64,000 nucleotides of DNA from DASQFI01 sp035633215 (GCA_035633215.1 DASQFI010000064.1:1-64000), one strand, 5' to 3'; positions 16,614-25,735 are shown, counted from the stretch's first letter. Program-made: numbers and translations. Notes: a model not told the origin generated them from the sequence alone.

Positions 16614-17867
16614 ATGCCGCAGCCCGCCCCTGTCGCGGCTCGGGATCGGCTCGAATCGCTCGACGTGCTCCGCGGCGCGGCGCTCCTGGGAATCCTCGCG
16701 ATGAACATCCGGGGCATGGCGGCGCCGCTCAGCGCGTACATGTACCCGTATGCGCTGTTCGACCACGCGGGCGCGAGCCGCGCGGCCTACCTCTTCACCA
16801 GCGTCGTGTTCGATCTCAAGATGATGGGCTTGTTCTCGATGCTCTTTGGCGCGAGCGTGCTGCTGTACGCCGACAAGCCCACGGAAAGGGGGCGTCCACC
16901 GAGGGGACTCTGGTTCCGTCGGATGTTCTGGCTGCTCGTCATCGGCCTTGTTCATGCCTACCTCGTCTGGGGTGGCGACATCCTCGTGCCCTACGCGCTC
17001 TGCGGCATTCTCCTCCTGTGGTGGGTGCGGCGTCTGCCCGCCTGGCTCCTGGCGGCGGGCGCCTTCGGACTTCTGGCCGTCGGGGCACTCCTGACGTTCG
17101 GACATGGCATGGCCTGGGAAAACATGAGCGCGGCCGAGCGCGCGGAGGAGGCCGAGCTGATGATGCCTTCGGCGGCCCAGGCGCGCGAACAGCTCTCGCA
17201 CATGTTCGGCAGTTACCCCGAGATCGTCGCGCATCATGCGCCGCTCGTCCTCATGTTTCAGACGCTCTATTTCGGCGTCTTCTTCTTCTGGCGGTGCGGC
17301 GGCATGATGCTGCTGGGGATGGCTCTGTACAAGTGGGGCTTTCTTGACGGCAGCCGTTCAGAGCGGGCCTACGCGGTTGTCGCGGTCCTGTGCATCACGG
17401 GCGGCCTGGCGCAGGCGGCGTACGGGTCTGCCGAACTCGAGCGCGTGCGTTACGCCCTTCCGGAGCGCACGGTGATCGATCTGTGGAATTACGTCGGAGC
17501 GGTGTTCGCGTCGGTCGGCTACGCGGCCGTGATCATGCTCATCGTCAAACGCGGCGTGTTTCCGCGTTTCCGGACCGCGCTCGCCGCGGTCGGACAGATG
17601 GCCCTCTCCAACTACCTCCTGCAGAGCGTCATCACGTCGAGCTTGTTTCTCGGGTGGGGCGTCGGCCTTGCCGGCCGCCTGGACTACGCCGGACAGCTGG
17701 TCATCGTCGCCTCGATCTGGGCGGTTCAGCTCATTGCCAGTCCACTCTGGCTCCGACGGTACCGTTTCGGGCCTGCCGAATGGTTCTGGCGGTCGCTGAC
17801 CTACTGGCGCCGTCAACCGATGAGGCGCGACATTTCGCTCACCCCCAGATATTCAGGCACGCCGTGA
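16614..17867 (+). CDS. DUF418-family membrane protein (YeiB-like)
   Basis: 417 residues; the ATG at 16614 is chosen because RLESLDVLRGAALLGILAMN, the family's N-terminal signature, starts about ten residues later. About 9-10 transmembrane segments. The DUF418 region occupies the last 160 residues (RTALAAVGQMALSNYLLQSV, then FGPAEWFWRSLTYWRRQP near the end), ending in the characteristic GP-x-EW-x-WR-x-LTY. The family is related to acyltransferase-3-like membrane proteins, but no reaction is established. Its 3' end overlaps the convergent gltS gene by 29 bases. Confidence 0.85.
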   Translation: MPQPAPVAARDRLESLDVLRGAALLGILAMNIRGMAAPLSAYMYPYALFDHAGASRAAYLFTSVVFDLKMMGLFSMLFGASVLLYADKPTERGRPPRGLWFRRMFWLLVIGLVHAYLVWGGDILVPYALCGILLLWWVRRLPAWLLAAGAFGLLAVGALLTFGHGMAWENMSAAERAEEAELMMPSAAQAREQLSHMFGSYPEIVAHHAPLVLMFQTLYFGVFFFWRCGGMMLLGMALYKWGFLDGSRSERAYAVVAVLCITGGLAQAAYGSAELERVRYALPERTVIDLWNYVGAVFASVGYAAVIMLIVKRGVFPRFRTALAAVGQMALSNYLLQSVITSSLFLGWGVGLAGRLDYAGQLVIVASIWAVQLIASPLWLRRYRFGPAEWFWRSLTYWRRQPMRRDISLTPRYSGTP

Positions 17868-19068
17868 TGATGATGGCGTTCGTGAAGTCGACGAAGAATG
17901 CCCCCACCATCGGCACGACCAGAAACGCCTTGGGCGCCGGACCGTAGCGCTCGACCAGCGCCTCCATGTTCGCCATGGCGTTGGCTGTCGTCCCGAGCAT
18001 GAACCCGCAGAAGCCGCCGGCCATCACGGCGGCTTCGTAGTCGCGGCCCATCAGCCGGAACACGATCGTGCCGGCCACGACCATGATCGCGACGATCTGC
18101 AGGATGAGCATGACCGCGAGCGGCAGCGCGACGCCGACGAGATCCCAGAGCCGCAGCGTCATGAGCGCCATGACCAGGAAGAGCGAGAGGGCCGTCGCGC
18201 CGAGATCGTCGATCGTGCGCTGCGAGACGCCAATGACCTTCGTCGCGTCGTCCACGTTGCGAATGATCGCGGCCACGAGCATGGCGCCGATGTAGGCGGG
18301 GAACGTCGCGCCCATCGACACGAACCAGGCGCTCACCCACGTTCCGATCCACATCGCGGCCAGGATGAGGACGAGCCCCTTGAGGAGCCCGTACGCCTCG
18401 ACGTCTTCTCCGACGGGCGCGGTCGGCGGGGGCTCGGCCAGCTTGTTCTCGACGACGTGCTCGGCAAGCGCGCGGGCGCCGCGCGCTTTGACGGCGCCCG
18501 GCTTCCGCCCGAGCCGGCCCAGCAGCCACGTCGCGACCGGCCCCCCAACCACGCCGCCGGCGACAATGCCGGCCATGGCGGCGGCGACCGCGAGTGTCGC
18601 GGCGGCGGGCACGCCTGCGGCTTCAAAAAGCGGCGCGAACGCCAGTCCGGTCGCGGGTCCGCCCGTAAGTGTCACTGAGCCAGCGAGCACACCCATCAGC
18701 GGGTGCTGGCCGAGCGCGTACGCTGCGGCCACGCCAATGACGTTCTGGCCCACTGCCATGATCGTCGACAGCACGAAAAACAGCACCACCGCGGGCCCGC
18801 CGATCCGCAAGAGCGAGAGGCTCGCGCCGAACCCGATCGTCGTGAAAAACGCGATCATGAGCGGCAACTGGAGCGTCGGCGTAAACATCAGCGGTGTCCA
18901 ACCGTAGGCGCGGCTGATGGTCACGAACAGGGCCATCAGCAGGCCGCCGATGACCGGCGCCGGAATGTTGTAGGCCGCGAGAAAGGGCACGAACCGCCGA
19001 ACGCCGTAACCAATGAAGAGCACGAGGCCGGCGAGCGCAACAGTTTGAATCTGATCGAGCGTCAGCAC
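17839..19068 (-). CDS. gltS: Sodium/glutamate symporter GltS
   Basis: 409 residues, the normal length for GltS. Features in order: IPAPVIGGLLMAL in the first half, the re-entrant glycine-rich loop LTGGPATGLAFAPLFE, a charged cytosolic linker around residues 185-220, and the symmetric second loop GGFCGFMLGTTANAMANME. The end FVDFTNAIIITACLNIWG is also typical. GltS takes up glutamate with sodium across the inner membrane. It is a single gene converging on DUF418; upstream lies the promoter region shared with the PadR module 2 in divergent orientation. Confidence 0.92.
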   Translation of the reverse strand: MLTLDQIQTVALAGLVLFIGYGVRRFVPFLAAYNIPAPVIGGLLMALFVTISRAYGWTPLMFTPTLQLPLMIAFFTTIGFGASLSLLRIGGPAVVLFFVLSTIMAVGQNVIGVAAAYALGQHPLMGVLAGSVTLTGGPATGLAFAPLFEAAGVPAAATLAVAAAMAGIVAGGVVGGPVATWLLGRLGRKPGAVKARGARALAEHVVENKLAEPPPTAPVGEDVEAYGLLKGLVLILAAMWIGTWVSAWFVSMGATFPAYIGAMLVAAIIRNVDDATKVIGVSQRTIDDLGATALSLFLVMALMTLRLWDLVGVALPLAVMLILQIVAIMVVAGTIVFRLMGRDYEAAVMAGGFCGFMLGTTANAMANMEALVERYGPAPKAFLVVPMVGAFFVDFTNAIIITACLNIWG

Positions 19069-19181
19069 CTCGGCATGCTATACGGGAAACACTGCAACTG
19101 AGAACTTCGCGGTCGTCGGCCTTTCGACCTCCGGCCGAGGCTCCGAACCTCTGAGCCTTTGAGCCTTTGCGGCTTGCCAAT

Positions 19182-19200
19182 ATGGTAGATTGTCTACCAT
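19182..19200. promoter_or_regulatory. Perfect inverted repeat, likely PadR operator
   Basis: ATGGTAGA-TTG-TCTACCAT: 8-bp perfect arms around three bases, ending three bases before the PadR start codon. PadR proteins bind such AT-containing dyads, so this is the probable autoregulatory operator of module 2. The position implies a very short or absent leader. Confidence 0.6.
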
Positions 19201-19203
19201 TTC

Positions 19204-19539
19204 ATGCCGTTCGACCGGCCGCAGCCTCTCCTCCCGGGCACGCTCGACCTACTGATCTTCCGCACACTGGTCTTCGGTCCGATCCATGGACACGGGATCG
19301 CGAAGCACATTCAACGAACGTCGCAAGACGTCCTGCAGGTCGAGCACGGATCGCTCTACCCGGCCCTGCAGCGCCTGGAACGCAAGGGGTGGATCGCCTC
19401 GAAATGGGAGGCCAACGCCCGCGGCCGCGAGCTGAAGTTCTACCGGTTGACCCGTGCGGGGCGGCGGCAGCTGGTCGTCGAAGAGTCGCGCTGGGCGACC
19501 GTCGTGCGGGCCATGCGACGCATGGTGAGGACGGTCTGA
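19204..19539 (+). CDS. PadR-family transcriptional regulator (module 2)
   Basis: 111 residues. LLPGTLDLLIFRTLVFGPIH, GHGIAKHI, VEHGSLYPALQRLERKGWIA and KFYRLTRAGRRQL are the PadR winged-helix landmarks. The ATG lies right after a perfect dyad (19182-19200) with no room for a normal ribosome site, suggesting a leaderless transcript. Its TGA overlaps the permease ATG by one base. Expected role: repressor of its own operon. Confidence 0.9.
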   Translation: MPFDRPQPLLPGTLDLLIFRTLVFGPIHGHGIAKHIQRTSQDVLQVEHGSLYPALQRLERKGWIASKWEANARGRELKFYRLTRAGRRQLVVEESRWATVVRAMRRMVRTV

Positions 19540-22244
19540 TGCGCCGGCTCCAGCTTCCTCAATGGCTCGCCCGCTGGTGGTCGCACCGGCGCCACGGACC
19601 GGACGCCGATGACGATCTCGACCGCGAGATCCACACCCACCTCGAGCTCGAGGCCGAGGAACAGCGCGAGGCCGGGCTCCGCCCCGATGAGGCTCGCACG
19701 GCCGCGCTCCGGGCGTTCGGCAATCCCACGGCGATCAAAGAGACGGCGCGCGATCTGCGGAGCCGTCTGTGGCTCGATCACCTGATCCAGGATTGCCGCT
19801 TCGCCGTTCGACAGATGCTTCGCGCGCCTGGGTTCGCCGCGGCCGCCGCGCTGACGCTCGCGCTCGGCATCGGCGCCAACACCGCGGTCTTCAGCGTCAT
19901 CAACGGATACACACGGCCGCTCCCGGTGCCCGACCCCGATCGCATCGTCGTGATCGCATCGACGCGGCCGGACGACGAGACCGGCATTCGCTTCAAGTTC
20001 TCCTTTCCGGCGATTCAGGACTACCGGGCGCAGACCACGGTCTTCAGTGACGTGTTCGGGTTCGATCTGCGGCTGGACGGACTCAGCGTCGAGGGCAAGA
20101 CGTCGCAGTTTCTCCACGAAGCGGTCACGGGCAATTTTTTCTCCGCGCTCGGCCTTACGCCGGTGGCCGGCCGGTTCTTTCATCCAGGTGAGGGCGAGAC
20201 GCCCAATGCCGAACGTCTGATTGTGCTCGGTCACGCGTTCTGGCAACGCCGCTTCGCCGCCGATCCCGCCATCATCGGCTCGACCGTGCGGCTGAACGGA
20301 CATCCAACGCGGATCATCGGCGTCGCCCCCGAAGGCTTCCACGGCTTGATGGAGGGCGCCGAAGCGGATGGCTATACGCCGATCGGCCTGGAACGCCCGG
20401 ACGAGCCGCGGCCCGGGCAGTTCACGACCAACCGGGCCATCCGCGGTCTGACGATGGTCGCGCGGCTGCGGCCGCACGTGACGCTCGCCGAGGCGCAGGC
20501 CGAGGTGGACGTGGTCGCGCGCGGACTGGCCGAGCGATATCCCGAGACCGACAGGGACACGACCGCACGCGTGATGCCGGAACCATTGGCGCGGCCGATG
20601 CCAATCCCCTTCCTGACGAATCTGCTGCCGCTGATCCAGACGCTGCTGCTGATCCTCACCTCGATGGTGCTGCTGATCGCGTGCATGAACGTCGCCAATC
20701 TCCTGCTCGTGCGTGCGTCGGTGCGACAATCTGAGATGGCGGTGCGGGCGGCGCTGGGCGCGGGCCGGCGGCGGCTGGTGCGGCTCATGCTGGTCGAGAG
20801 CTGTTCGCTCGCCGCCCTCGGCGCGGGGCTCGGGCTCCTGCTGGGAAAGATCGTCAGCGTCGCCTTCGCCAACTCGATCGACATCGGGAGCGATCTGCCG
20901 GTCAGCCTGCACTTTCAATTCGACTGGCGCGTCTTCACGTTCACGCTGACCATCGCGCTCGCCACGGGTGTGATCGTGGGGGTTCTGCCCGCCCTCCGCG
21001 CGTCGCGAGCGGAGGTCACCGATCTGCTGCATGACGGAGGCCGCGGCGGATCGGCCGGCGCCGGGCGCCAGCGGATCCGCAGCATCCTGGTCGTCTCGCA
21101 GGTGGCCGGATCGGTGGCGCTGCTCGTGGTGGCCGGCCTGGTCGTGAGAAGCCTGCGGGAGGCGCAGCGCGTGGATCTGGGATTCGATCCGGATCACGTG
21201 CTGACGCTGCGGCTGGACACGTCGCACTCCGGCTACGACGCGGTGCGTTCTCGCGCGTTCTACGACGAGTTGCTCCGCCGCATCCAGGCCTGGCCCGGCA
21301 TCGAATGCGCGAGCACGTCCTTCACGGTCCCGCTCGGTTACCTCGTCGGCGGAGCGGCCGCCCACCCGGAGGGCCAGGCCGGTGTCAGGGACAACGCGAC
21401 CTCGGTTGGGTACAACAGCGTGACGCCTGAGTATTTCCGCACGTTGCGCATTCCGATCCTGCGCGGCCGAGGCTTCACGGACCGGGATGCCGAGGATACG
21501 ACGCGCGTGGCCGTCATCAATCAGACGCTCGCTGCGCGCTTCTGGCCAGATCAGGATCCGCTCGGCAAGCGGATCGAGATTCCGAATGCGCCTGGCGCGC
21601 CGTGGGAAGTCGTTGGCGTCGTCCGAGACAGCAAATACCTCGCCGTGTTCGAGTGGCCGCTGCCGCATTTCTACGTGCCTCAATCGCAGGACCCGTCGGA
21701 GCTGCGCGCGTTTGCCGTGCGGTCCGACCTCCCGTTTGCCGATCTGGGCCTGCGCATCCGTCGGGAGATCGAAGCGCTCGCGCCCGACCTGCCCATTGCG
21801 GACCTGCGCTCTCTTCGGGACGTCGTCAGCAGCAACTTCGGCTTCGTGTTGTTCCGCGTTGGCGTCTGGCAGGCCACGGCAATGGGCCTCATCGGCCTCA
21901 TCCTGGCGATCGTCGGCGTCTACGGCGTCGTGTCGTACGGCACGATGCAGCGGTCGCGAGAGATCGGCATTCGCATGGCGCTCGGCGCGATTCCCGCCGA
22001 TGTCCGCCTGCTCGTACTGCGGCAGGGCGCGTCGCTCGTCATCGGCGGCATTATCACGGGTCTGATCGTCACCGTGACCTTCGCAGGCACGCTGAGACGA
22101 GTACTGGTCTCGGTGAGCTCGCTCGATCCGCTGACATTTGCGGTGGTGACACTCTTTGTCTCGGCGACGGCGCTCGCCGCGTGTTACATCCCCGCAAGAC
22201 GGGCGATGCGGATGGATCCCGCAAGTGTGTTGAGGCGGGAGTAA
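19539..22244 (+). CDS. ABC transporter permease, ADOP type
   Basis: 901 residues from an ATG overlapping the PadR stop (TGATG). The N-terminal cytosolic part reads DDDLDREIHTHLELEAEEQR and ALRAFGNPTAIKETARDL. The first MacB half (FAAAAALTLALGIGANTAVF), periplasmic domain and FtsX helices (LLIACMNVANLLLVRASVRQ, EMAVRAALGAGRRRLV) are followed by a second half with SREIGIRMALGAIPADV and the tail RMDPASVLRRE. Full length and intact. Second of the PadR-ADOP operons in the window. Confidence 0.9.
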   Translation: MRRLQLPQWLARWWSHRRHGPDADDDLDREIHTHLELEAEEQREAGLRPDEARTAALRAFGNPTAIKETARDLRSRLWLDHLIQDCRFAVRQMLRAPGFAAAAALTLALGIGANTAVFSVINGYTRPLPVPDPDRIVVIASTRPDDETGIRFKFSFPAIQDYRAQTTVFSDVFGFDLRLDGLSVEGKTSQFLHEAVTGNFFSALGLTPVAGRFFHPGEGETPNAERLIVLGHAFWQRRFAADPAIIGSTVRLNGHPTRIIGVAPEGFHGLMEGAEADGYTPIGLERPDEPRPGQFTTNRAIRGLTMVARLRPHVTLAEAQAEVDVVARGLAERYPETDRDTTARVMPEPLARPMPIPFLTNLLPLIQTLLLILTSMVLLIACMNVANLLLVRASVRQSEMAVRAALGAGRRRLVRLMLVESCSLAALGAGLGLLLGKIVSVAFANSIDIGSDLPVSLHFQFDWRVFTFTLTIALATGVIVGVLPALRASRAEVTDLLHDGGRGGSAGAGRQRIRSILVVSQVAGSVALLVVAGLVVRSLREAQRVDLGFDPDHVLTLRLDTSHSGYDAVRSRAFYDELLRRIQAWPGIECASTSFTVPLGYLVGGAAAHPEGQAGVRDNATSVGYNSVTPEYFRTLRIPILRGRGFTDRDAEDTTRVAVINQTLAARFWPDQDPLGKRIEIPNAPGAPWEVVGVVRDSKYLAVFEWPLPHFYVPQSQDPSELRAFAVRSDLPFADLGLRIRREIEALAPDLPIADLRSLRDVVSSNFGFVLFRVGVWQATAMGLIGLILAIVGVYGVVSYGTMQRSREIGIRMALGAIPADVRLLVLRQGASLVIGGIITGLIVTVTFAGTLRRVLVSVSSLDPLTFAVVTLFVSATALAACYIPARRAMRMDPASVLRRE

Positions 22245-22250
22245 TAGACG

Positions 22251-22277
22251 TAGCGCGGATTGATCCCCAAATCCGCG
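22251..22277. repeat. Intergenic repeat, copy 1 (tagcgcggattgat type)
   Basis: 27 bp (TAGCGCGGATTGAT, then CCCCAAATCCGCG) found again with two mismatches at 24307-24333. CGCGGAT and ATCCGCG are inverted, so each copy can form a hairpin. Confidence 0.6.
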
Positions 22278-22309
22278 TGGCGGACTTGGAAACCAGTCCG
22301 CCCTACCTC

Positions 22310-22360
22310 GGGTGTCGTTTTGCCGCTTCTTGCAAAGCGGCACCCGAAGTCTTTTTACGG
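22310..22360 (+). terminator. Probable terminator of PadR-ADOP operon 2
   Basis: CGGGTG and CCGCTT pair with AAGCGG and CACCCG (an eight-base bulge interrupts the left arm), followed by GTCTTTTT. Preceded at 22281-22304 by another perfect 8-bp hairpin (GGCGGACT/AGTCCGCC). Confidence 0.5.
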
Positions 22361-22375
22361 CCGTACAATTCAGTT

Positions 22376-23242
22376 GTGTGGACATACCTTCCCGCGACCG
22401 TCGGACTCGCCGGCCTTCTCGCTTCGAGCGCCGGCGCCCTGACGATTACGACGCGGTCGCGCGCCGTTGCCCCCGGGGAGATCGTCATCGTGACGATCGC
22501 GTCGAATGCGGTCCTCCCGAAACCGAACGTGCGCGTTTTCGAACGGGACCTGGCGCCCTTCGCGGTGGACGAGCGCACCTGGCGCGTCCTGGTGGGCATC
22601 GACATCGACGCCGGCACGGGCAAACACGTGCTGACGGTCGAGGCCGGTGCGGAACGGGCGACACACACGCTGGTCGTCGCGCCGAAGACCTTTCCCACGC
22701 GGCGACTGACGGTGGATGAGGCGTTCGTGAATCCACCGGAGGCCGCGCGCGCGCGCATCGAGGAGGAATCGAAACTGGTCGCCGCTATCTGGAACGCGTC
22801 GCCGCCCGACCGCCTTTGGGACGGGCCGTTCATTCGACCCGTGCCCCACCCGGCCAACAGCGCGTTCGGCACCCGAAGCATCTTCAATGGCCAGCGCCGC
22901 AGCGCGCACGGCGGCGCGGATTTCCTGAGCCCGGCCGGCACTCCGGTCAAGGCGCCGAATGCCGGCAAGGTCGTGCTCGTCCGCAACCTTTATTACTCGG
23001 GCACCACGGTCATCATCGACCACGGCCTGGGCGTGCTGTCGTACTTCGCGCATCTCTCGGAGCCGACGGTCGCCGAGGGCGACACGGTGGCGGCTGGCGT
23101 GGTCGTCGGCAAAGTCGGCGCGACAGGGCGCGTCACCGGCCCCCACCTGCACTGGACCCTGCGTGTCAGCGGCGCGCGCGTCGATCCGCTGGCGCTGCTG
23201 ACGTTACTCGGCGCCCCGGCGCGCGGCGAGACGAGGCGTTGA
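22376..23242 (+). CDS. M23-family peptidase (LytM domain), exported
   Basis: 288 residues from a GTG at 22376 with an N-terminal signal sequence (YLPATVGLAGLLASSAGA). A beta-rich N-terminal domain is followed by the LytM/peptidase M23 domain: FGTRSIFNGQRRSAHGGADF with the first zinc ligand His and Asp, KAPNAGKVVLVRNLYYSGTT, IIDHGLGVLSYFAHL and GRVTGPHLHWTL with the HxH motif. All zinc ligands are present, so it is likely an active endopeptidase cutting peptidoglycan cross-links in the periplasm. Its TGA overlaps the TTG start of the response regulator. Confidence 0.88.
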   Translation: MWTYLPATVGLAGLLASSAGALTITTRSRAVAPGEIVIVTIASNAVLPKPNVRVFERDLAPFAVDERTWRVLVGIDIDAGTGKHVLTVEAGAERATHTLVVAPKTFPTRRLTVDEAFVNPPEAARARIEEESKLVAAIWNASPPDRLWDGPFIRPVPHPANSAFGTRSIFNGQRRSAHGGADFLSPAGTPVKAPNAGKVVLVRNLYYSGTTVIIDHGLGVLSYFAHLSEPTVAEGDTVAAGVVVGKVGATGRVTGPHLHWTLRVSGARVDPLALLTLLGAPARGETRR

Positions 23243-24309
23243 CCTCGAGATCTGGCAGCGCTCGCGCGTCAGTCGTCAAGTCCGCCGGCAAGGTGCTCGT
23301 GGCCGATGACGTTCCGGCCAACCTGACCGGCCTGAGAGACCTCCTGATCGCGCAGGGATACGAGGTCCTCACGGCGGCCGACGGAGAAGAGGCGCTCGCG
23401 ATCGCCGCGCGCGAGCGGCCCGACATCGTCCTTACCGACATCCGCATGCCCAAGCGCGACGGATTCGACGTCTGCCGCGAGCTGCGAGCGGCGCAGGCGA
23501 CCCGGCTGACGCCGGTGATTCTCGTCACGGGCGCCGCCGAAACCGACGACAAAATTCGCGCCATCGCCGCCGGCGCGAGCGAGTTCCTGAGCAAGCCGAT
23601 CGACGTCTCCGAGCTGCGCGTGCGCGTGCGTTCTCTCGTCCAGCTGAAACGGTTCACCGACGACCTCGATTCGGCCGAAGCCGTGCTCCGCAGCCTCGCG
23701 CTCACCATCGAGGCGCGAGATGCCTACACGGAAGGCCACTGCGAGCGGCTCGCCAACTACGCGGTCGCGCTGGGGCAACTGCTGCAGCTCGAGGAGGACG
23801 ACCTGCTGGCGCTCGAACGCGGGGGGTATTTCCATGACATTGGCAAGATTGGTATCCCGGACGCGGTGCTCCTGAAGCGCGGCCGTCTCACGATCGCCGA
23901 GCGCCGCATCATGCAGCAACATCCGATCATTGGCGATCGTCTGTGCGGCGACCTCCGCGTGCTGCACCGCGTCAGACCCATCGTCAGGCATCACCACGAG
24001 CGGCTCGATGGCAGCGGCTATCCCGATGCGCTTCAAGGCGATGCGATCCCGCTGACCGCGCAGATCATCGGCATCGTCGACGTGTACGACGCGATGACGA
24101 CCAGTCGTCCGAACCGTTCAGCCCGGCCGCGAGAGGACGCGTTCGAGGCATTGGAAGACGAGGCTGCGCGCGGGTGGCGCCGGCGCGATCTGGTCGAGGC
24201 GTTCATCGCTCAACGGCGTGAGCGGCCGCTGACCTGGGAGTTGGACGCCGACGCGCCACGCCGCCCCGCAAAGCCCGTACGACGCTCGAAGCGGCGGCGG
24301 CGATCGTAG
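23239..24309 (+). CDS. Response regulator with HD-GYP domain (c-di-GMP phosphodiesterase)
   Basis: 356 residues if started at TTG 23239 (overlapping the M23 stop); a GTG at 23296 is too late to keep the first beta strand. Residues 18-135 are a receiver domain: acidic pair D23 D24, phosphoacceptor D67 in IVLTDIRMPKRDG, K of LSKPID. Residues about 165-330 form HD-GYP with HDIGKIGIPD (H199, D200), RRIMQQHP, HHERLDGSGYPD and DVYDAMTTSRP. All metal-site and GYP residues are kept, so it should hydrolyse c-di-GMP when phosphorylated. No sensor kinase is nearby. The tail is a basic Arg-rich stretch. Confidence 0.9.
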   Translation: MTSRSGSARASVVKSAGKVLVADDVPANLTGLRDLLIAQGYEVLTAADGEEALAIAARERPDIVLTDIRMPKRDGFDVCRELRAAQATRLTPVILVTGAAETDDKIRAIAAGASEFLSKPIDVSELRVRVRSLVQLKRFTDDLDSAEAVLRSLALTIEARDAYTEGHCERLANYAVALGQLLQLEEDDLLALERGGYFHDIGKIGIPDAVLLKRGRLTIAERRIMQQHPIIGDRLCGDLRVLHRVRPIVRHHHERLDGSGYPDALQGDAIPLTAQIIGIVDVYDAMTTSRPNRSARPREDAFEALEDEAARGWRRRDLVEAFIAQRRERPLTWELDADAPRRPAKPVRRSKRRRRS

Positions 24310-24333
24310 CGCGGATTGATCTGCAAATCCGCG
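24307..24333. repeat. Intergenic repeat, copy 2
   Basis: Copy of 22251-22277 with two mismatches. Its first three bases are the TAG stop of the HD-GYP gene. Confidence 0.6.
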
Positions 24334-24375
24334 GATTGATCCTGCAGGGCGCGAAGTTCGGAGGCGTCCACGGGG

Positions 24376-24765
24376 TCAGCCGATCATCCGCGCACGCCGG
24401 CGCACGAGTTGCACCGCGATGCCCCAGGGATCGCGCAGCATCGCCACTTCGTCGCCGGCGTCGTTCGACTGAATCTCTCCGACCGCCGTGGCGCCGGCGC
24501 GTAGCAGGCGCGCCCGGGTGCCGGCCACGTCGTCGACGTGAAAGGCGAGGTGCAGCAGCATCGGCTCCATCCGGGGGTAGTCCGGGACCCGGATGTGTGG
24601 GAACCCGTAGAACTCCAGCATCACCGCATCGCCGTCGTCGGCGAGGAAATGGCCGAACGGCGATTCGGCCTGAGCGCGTTTGACGGTCAAACCCAGGTGC
24701 TCGACATACCAGTTGGACAGGCCAACGGGATCGGCCACCTGGAGCGCGACGTGTTCGATTTTCAC
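24376..24765 (-). CDS. VOC-family (glyoxalase-like) protein
   Basis: 129 residues, one vicinal-oxygen-chelate module of two beta-alpha-beta-beta-beta units: MKIEHVALQVADPVGLSNWY with metal ligand His5, then VMLEFYGFP; second unit MLLHLAFHVDDVAGTRARLL with His and VAMLRDPWGIAVQLVRRR. Members include glyoxalases, dioxygenases and resistance proteins; nothing here points to a specific substrate. Stand-alone gene convergent with the HD-GYP gene. Confidence 0.85.
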   Translation of the reverse strand: MKIEHVALQVADPVGLSNWYVEHLGLTVKRAQAESPFGHFLADDGDAVMLEFYGFPHIRVPDYPRMEPMLLHLAFHVDDVAGTRARLLRAGATAVGEIQSNDAGDEVAMLRDPWGIAVQLVRRRARMIG

Positions 24766-25105
24766 GCGGCTGATCGTGACGCTAGGAAAGTGATCAGGTC
24801 AATCAGGGAAGCGCTGTCATCTTTTATTGGTTGCTCGCGGGGCCCCACCCCCGCTCGCCCGCCCTGCGGCGCTCGCCAAGCCTCGCTCTCCTCGGGCGGT
24901 CTTCTATTCAGGGCTCGCGGCGCCTGGCCTCCGCCAAGGCTTCGGCCGAGCTCGCCGAAGCGCCTTCGGCGCGAAGGCGGCCCACCCCCGCTCGACCTTC
25001 GACTTCGCTCAGGTCGACCCTGAGCCCCGTCGAAGGGTCGCCCGCCCTGGCGCTCGCCAAGCCTCGCTCTCCTCAGCCAGTCCGTGAGCCCGCAATGCGG
25101 ATCGC
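24766..25105. repeat. Non-coding spacer with repeated GC-rich blocks
   Basis: The block (c)GGCGCTCGCCAAGCCTCGC followed by TCTCCTC occurs at about 24869-24894 and again at about 25050-25076, each preceded by a CCCACCCCCGCTCG-type run. Between them, CTTCGACTTCGCTCAGGTCG and the later CCCGTCGAAGG can form a hairpin. It resembles intergenic repeat families of these genomes rather than coding DNA. Confidence 0.5.
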
Positions 25106-25111
25106 TATAAT
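25106..25111 (+). promoter_or_regulatory. -10 element (TATAAT) of the HD-domain gene
   Basis: A perfect TATAAT ends six bases before the ATG at 25118, so transcription should begin at or beside the start codon, giving a leaderless mRNA. Confidence 0.5.
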
Positions 25112-25117
25112 CCGGCG

Positions 25118-25735
25118 ATGCCGGCGGATCGGCTCGCCCGTCAGATTGCATTCATCGTCGAAGCCGATCGCCTGAAGTCCATCATTCGCCGGACGCCGCT
25201 CATCGACGGCTCGCGTCTGGAAAACTCCGCCGAGCACTCCTGGCACCTGGCGCTCGCCGCCCTGGTACTGCGCGAGTACGCCGCGGAGCCGGTTGACCTG
25301 GTTCGCGTCCTCGAGCTCGTGACCGTTCACGATCTGGTCGAAATCGACGCGGGTGATGCCTTCGCGTACGATGCCGCCGCGCAATCAACGAAAGCGGCGC
25401 GCGAACACGCAGCCGCGGACCGGTTGTTCGCCCTGCTGCCGGACGATCAAACCGAATACGTCCGCGCGCTCTGGGAGGAATTCGAGGCCCAGGCCACGAT
25501 GGAAGCCCGATTCGCCAACGCGCTCGATCGGTTTCAGCCGCTGTTGCAAAACGCCAGCTCGGGCGGAGGCAGCTGGCGGGCGCACGACCTCACGCGCGCG
25601 GACGTCTTGCGCCGGATGGCGCCGATCGAGACAGCCCTGCCGGCGATCTGGCCATCGGTCGTCGAGATTGTGGAAAGGTTCTGCGCGGCGGGCGTGCTGC
25701 GCGACGGCAACCCTACAGCCGGCGTCGACGTCTGA
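25118..25735 (+). CDS. HD-domain hydrolase, 5'-deoxynucleotidase (YfbR/HDDC2)-like
   Basis: 205 residues. It opens with QIAFIVEADRLKSIIRRTPL, then SRLENSAEHSWHLALAALVL (first metal His), VTVHDLVEIDAGDAFAYD (the HD pair) and an Asp further on (RFANALDRFQPLLQN). This is the arrangement of the YfbR/HDDC2 group, which removes the 5' phosphate from deoxynucleoside monophosphates. A cytoplasmic nucleotide-pool role is likely. Its end overlaps the convergent YjbR gene by 23 bases. Confidence 0.82.
   Translation: MPADRLARQIAFIVEADRLKSIIRRTPLIDGSRLENSAEHSWHLALAALVLREYAAEPVDLVRVLELVTVHDLVEIDAGDAFAYDAAAQSTKAAREHAAADRLFALLPDDQTEYVRALWEEFEAQATMEARFANALDRFQPLLQNASSGGGSWRAHDLTRADVLRRMAPIETALPAIWPSVVEIVERFCAAGVLRDGNPTAGVDV

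Noticed and set aside
19440..22385. A 981-codon open frame antisense to the second ADOP permease
   Set aside because: It mirrors the permease codons, has no domain motifs and is rich in Arg, Asp and Gly as expected for the complement of GC-rich coding DNA.
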